A stretch of DNA of 41,833 bases from Spirilliplanes yamanashiensis. Lineage in GTDB: Bacteria > Actinomycetota > Actinomycetes > Mycobacteriales > Micromonosporaceae. The DNA lies in contig NZ_BOOY01000012.1 in NCBI RefSeq assembly GCF_016863475.1, positions 1 through 41,833 of the forward strand, read 5' to 3'. Each line of letters starts with the position of its first letter. The first letter of the stretch is position 1. The position numbers were made by a program, and so were the translations under genes. This document shows, in pieces, positions 40,667 through 41,833 of the stretch. A model generated the notes under the pieces. That model searched no databases and was not told the origin of the DNA. It saw nothing but the letters and a program-made list of their open reading frames with translations.

Positions 40667-41428
40667 TCAGCGCCTCCGTGTTCTCCCTCGCGCCGGTCGT
40701 TCCGCGGTGCGGCGGCCGGTCTTCGCCGGCCGGACCGGCGCGACGTCGTGCTCGTGCGTCACCTCGACCACGGTGGTCGGGGGGTCGACGAGGCCCGTAC
40801 CGCAGACGTGCACGGCGGGCTCGCCGCCGCCGAGAGCGAGCACCGCGGAGCGGTGTTCCGCGATCTCGGCGGTCGCCGACGAACCCTTCAGTGCCAGCAG
40901 GCGGCCGCCGATCGCGGTGAGCGGCAGGCACCAGCCGGCCAGCCGGTCGAGCGGGGCGACCGCGCGAGCGGTGACCACGTCGGCCGTCAGGCCTTGGGCG
41001 GCGGCCTCCTCCGCGCGGGCCCGGACGACCGTCACGGTCGCGCCGAGGCCCAGGGTGTCGACCGCCTCGGTGAGGAAGGTGGTTCGTCGGGCGAGTGGTT
41101 CGACCAGGGTGACGTGCAGGTCCGGCCGGGCCACTGCGAGCACGATACCGGGCAAACCTGCACCAGAGCCGACATCTAGGACCGAAGCGCCGGGCGGGAT
41201 CAATTCGGACAGCACCGCGCAGTTGAGCAGATGGCGTTCCCACAGCCGCGGGGCCTCGCGCGGGCCGATCAGTCCGCGGATGACGCCCTCGGTGGCGAGC
41301 AGGTCTGCGTACGCGATCGCCTCGGGCAGACGGTCGCCGAAGGCCCGCTCCGCCGGCTCGGCGAACTCGGGCGGAAGCCCGACGGGCGCTACGGGTGGCA
41401 GGGCCGCCCGCTCGGTTTCATCGCTCAC
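40667..41428 (-). CDS. rsmG: 16S rRNA (guanine527-N7)-methyltransferase
   Basis: A 253-residue RsmG (GidB). [57 protein letters not shown] holds the SAM-binding GSGAGLPG loop. [23 protein letters not shown] and LLALKGSSA follow. It methylates G527 of 16S rRNA with SAM; its loss gives low-level streptomycin resistance in other bacteria. The C-terminus carries a basic tail ([18 protein letters not shown]). Start GTG 41428 has AGGGG upstream. It is the first visible gene of the operon with parA and parB. No jag gene follows upstream within 400 bp, although it is usually adjacent. Confidence 0.95.
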   Translation of the reverse strand: MSDETERAALPPVAPVGLPPEFAEPAERAFGDRLPEAIAYADLLATEGVIRGLIGPREAPRLWERHLLNCAVLSELIPPGASVLDVGSGAGLPGIVLAVARPDLHVTLVEPLARRTTFLTEAVDTLGLGATVTVVRARAEEAAAQGLTADVVTARAVAPLDRLAGWCLPLTAIGGRLLALKGSSATAEIAEHRSAVLALGGGEPAVHVCGTGLVDPPTTVVEVTHEHDVAPVRPAKTGRRTAERPARGRTRRR

Positions 41429-41639
41429 TGATCACCCCTTCGACGACCCACCATTCTGCCCACTGGGTTGGTGGCGCCGGGAACCCCCATGGGCGAGCGG
41501 CCCGCGAGCCCCTCACATGAGGCGTGAAGGCCGCGGAGCGTTGGGTGGGGAGGCATTCCGACCCGACACTGCCGAGGGCGCATTCTCGGCACATCGGCAC
41601 CTCGCGCAGCGGCGGCGGAAGTACCCGGAAGGACGGCTA

Positions 41640-41705
41640 GTGGCCCGCGTACTCGTGGTGGAGGACGAGGAGTCGCGAAGGCGGCGTGGCGGCGTGACGG
41701 CGTGA
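41640..41705 (+). pseudogene. 5' remnant of a response-regulator gene
   Basis: GTG 41640 opens a frame that reads VARVLVVEDEESRRRRGG, then ends at TGA 41703-41705. The first 12 residues are the canonical start of an OmpR-type receiver domain (hydrophobic strand followed by the acidic DE pair). GGAAGGA lies 8 nt before the start, as in a real gene. After the DEES motif the sequence becomes Arg/Gly-rich and repeats begin, so the rest of the receiver is missing. An alternative is chance resemblance, but motif plus ribosome-binding site argue for a decayed gene. Confidence 0.45.
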
Positions 41706-41739
41706 CCGCGTGACCGCGTGGCTGGAGTGGGAGGCCGGA

Positions 41740-41833
41740 GCGGGAGTAGCCCAAGCGGGAGTAGCCCAAGCGGGAGTAGCCCAAGCGGGAGTAGCCCAAG
41801 CGGGAGTAGCCCAAGCGGGAGTAGCCCAAGCGG
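41740..41833. repeat. 15-bp tandem array, at least six copies
   Basis: GCGGGAGTAGCCCAA repeats exactly at 41740, 41755, 41770, 41785, 41800 and 41815, and a seventh copy begins at 41830 and is cut by the window edge. The copies are identical, suggesting recent expansion. On the minus strand it would encode GYSRL repeats, but no start or ribosome-binding site is visible. Confidence 0.95.

Larger units (their letters stand above)
41429..41833. other. Gene-poor right edge upstream of rsmG
   Basis: No intact gene. It should hold the rsmG promoter, which I cannot place. It contains a truncated response-regulator start (41640-41705), a short GCGTGACC repeat (about 41692-41719) and a 15-bp tandem array running off the window. 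Confidence 0.65.

Noticed and set aside
41425-41829. Minus-strand frame with GYSRL repeats
   Set aside because: It exists only because the 15-bp unit is a multiple of three; it overlaps the rsmG start and has no ribosome-binding site.
1-41833. tRNA, rRNA genes and insertion sequences
   Set aside because: I saw no TTCGAATCC-type T-loop with matching arms, no rRNA sequence, and no transposase motif.

Overview
The window is a very G+C-rich actinobacterial chromosome segment. The gene set points to a filamentous actinomycete close to Micromonosporaceae. Evidence: PadR-ino1 and DUF5318-ponA pairs, a mycothiol-dependent-enzyme relative, a sigma-R-type promoter, GTTTCACGTGAAAC parS sites and TANNNT leaderless promoters. 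The family assignment is inference; no 16S or other marker is present. The gene order (rplI-rpsR-ssb-rpsF ... ponA-DUF5318-PadR-ino1 ... cca-murJ-pseudokinase-sigM-anti-sigma-trxB-trxA-cwlM-like ... parB-parA-rsmG) is the conserved block found beside oriC in actinobacteria. oriC, dnaA and rpmH should therefore lie just beyond the right edge.

Layout. 1-659: 3' end of a membrane protein. 736-2454: ribosomal/SSB operon rpsF-ssb-rpsR-rplI (minus strand), with a leader that can fold over the rpsF Shine-Dalgarno. 2720-9208: a secreted proline-rich protein, endonuclease IV, and two polytopic GT-C-like membrane proteins facing each other across a 0.6 kb gap filled with a degenerate 17-18 bp repeat. 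9275-14881: MazG-like protein, class A PBP, DUF5318, then PadR plus inositol-phosphate synthase behind a perfect PadR-type operator. 14926-17854: acetyltransferase/Ogt pair, a small secreted cysteine protein and CCA-adding enzyme. 17881-25533: unknown protein, MurJ flippase, membrane pseudokinase, SigM and its anti-sigma, and thioredoxin reductase/thioredoxin under a textbook sigma-R-like promoter. 25588-31681: mycothiol-enzyme relative divergent from a SigG-like ECF sigma factor, CwlM-like amidase, GNAT, aminotransferase and D-Ala-D-Ala-ligase-like protein. 31706-33697: HIT-like protein with a long repeat tail. 33698-35494: gene-free region with parS and DnaA boxes. 35495-36342: VOC/AraC pair. 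36923-41428: parB-parA-rsmG operon, in which parA has a huge disordered N-terminal extension and carries two parS sites inside its own coding sequence. 41429-41833: response-regulator remnant and a 15-bp tandem repeat that runs off the window.

Themes. Several genes make or control the cell wall (PBP, MurJ, pseudokinase, CwlM-like protein, Ddl-like ligase). This suggests the PknB-type control circuit known from mycobacteria, although here the MurJ and pseudokinase modules are separate genes. A second theme is chromosome segregation: six parS sites within 5.3 kb and two separate groups of DnaA boxes. A third is thiol/redox control (sigM, anti-sigma, trxBA). At least eight genes have a TANNNT-like -10 hexamer 6-8 nt before the start codon and no Shine-Dalgarno, so leaderless mRNAs appear common here.
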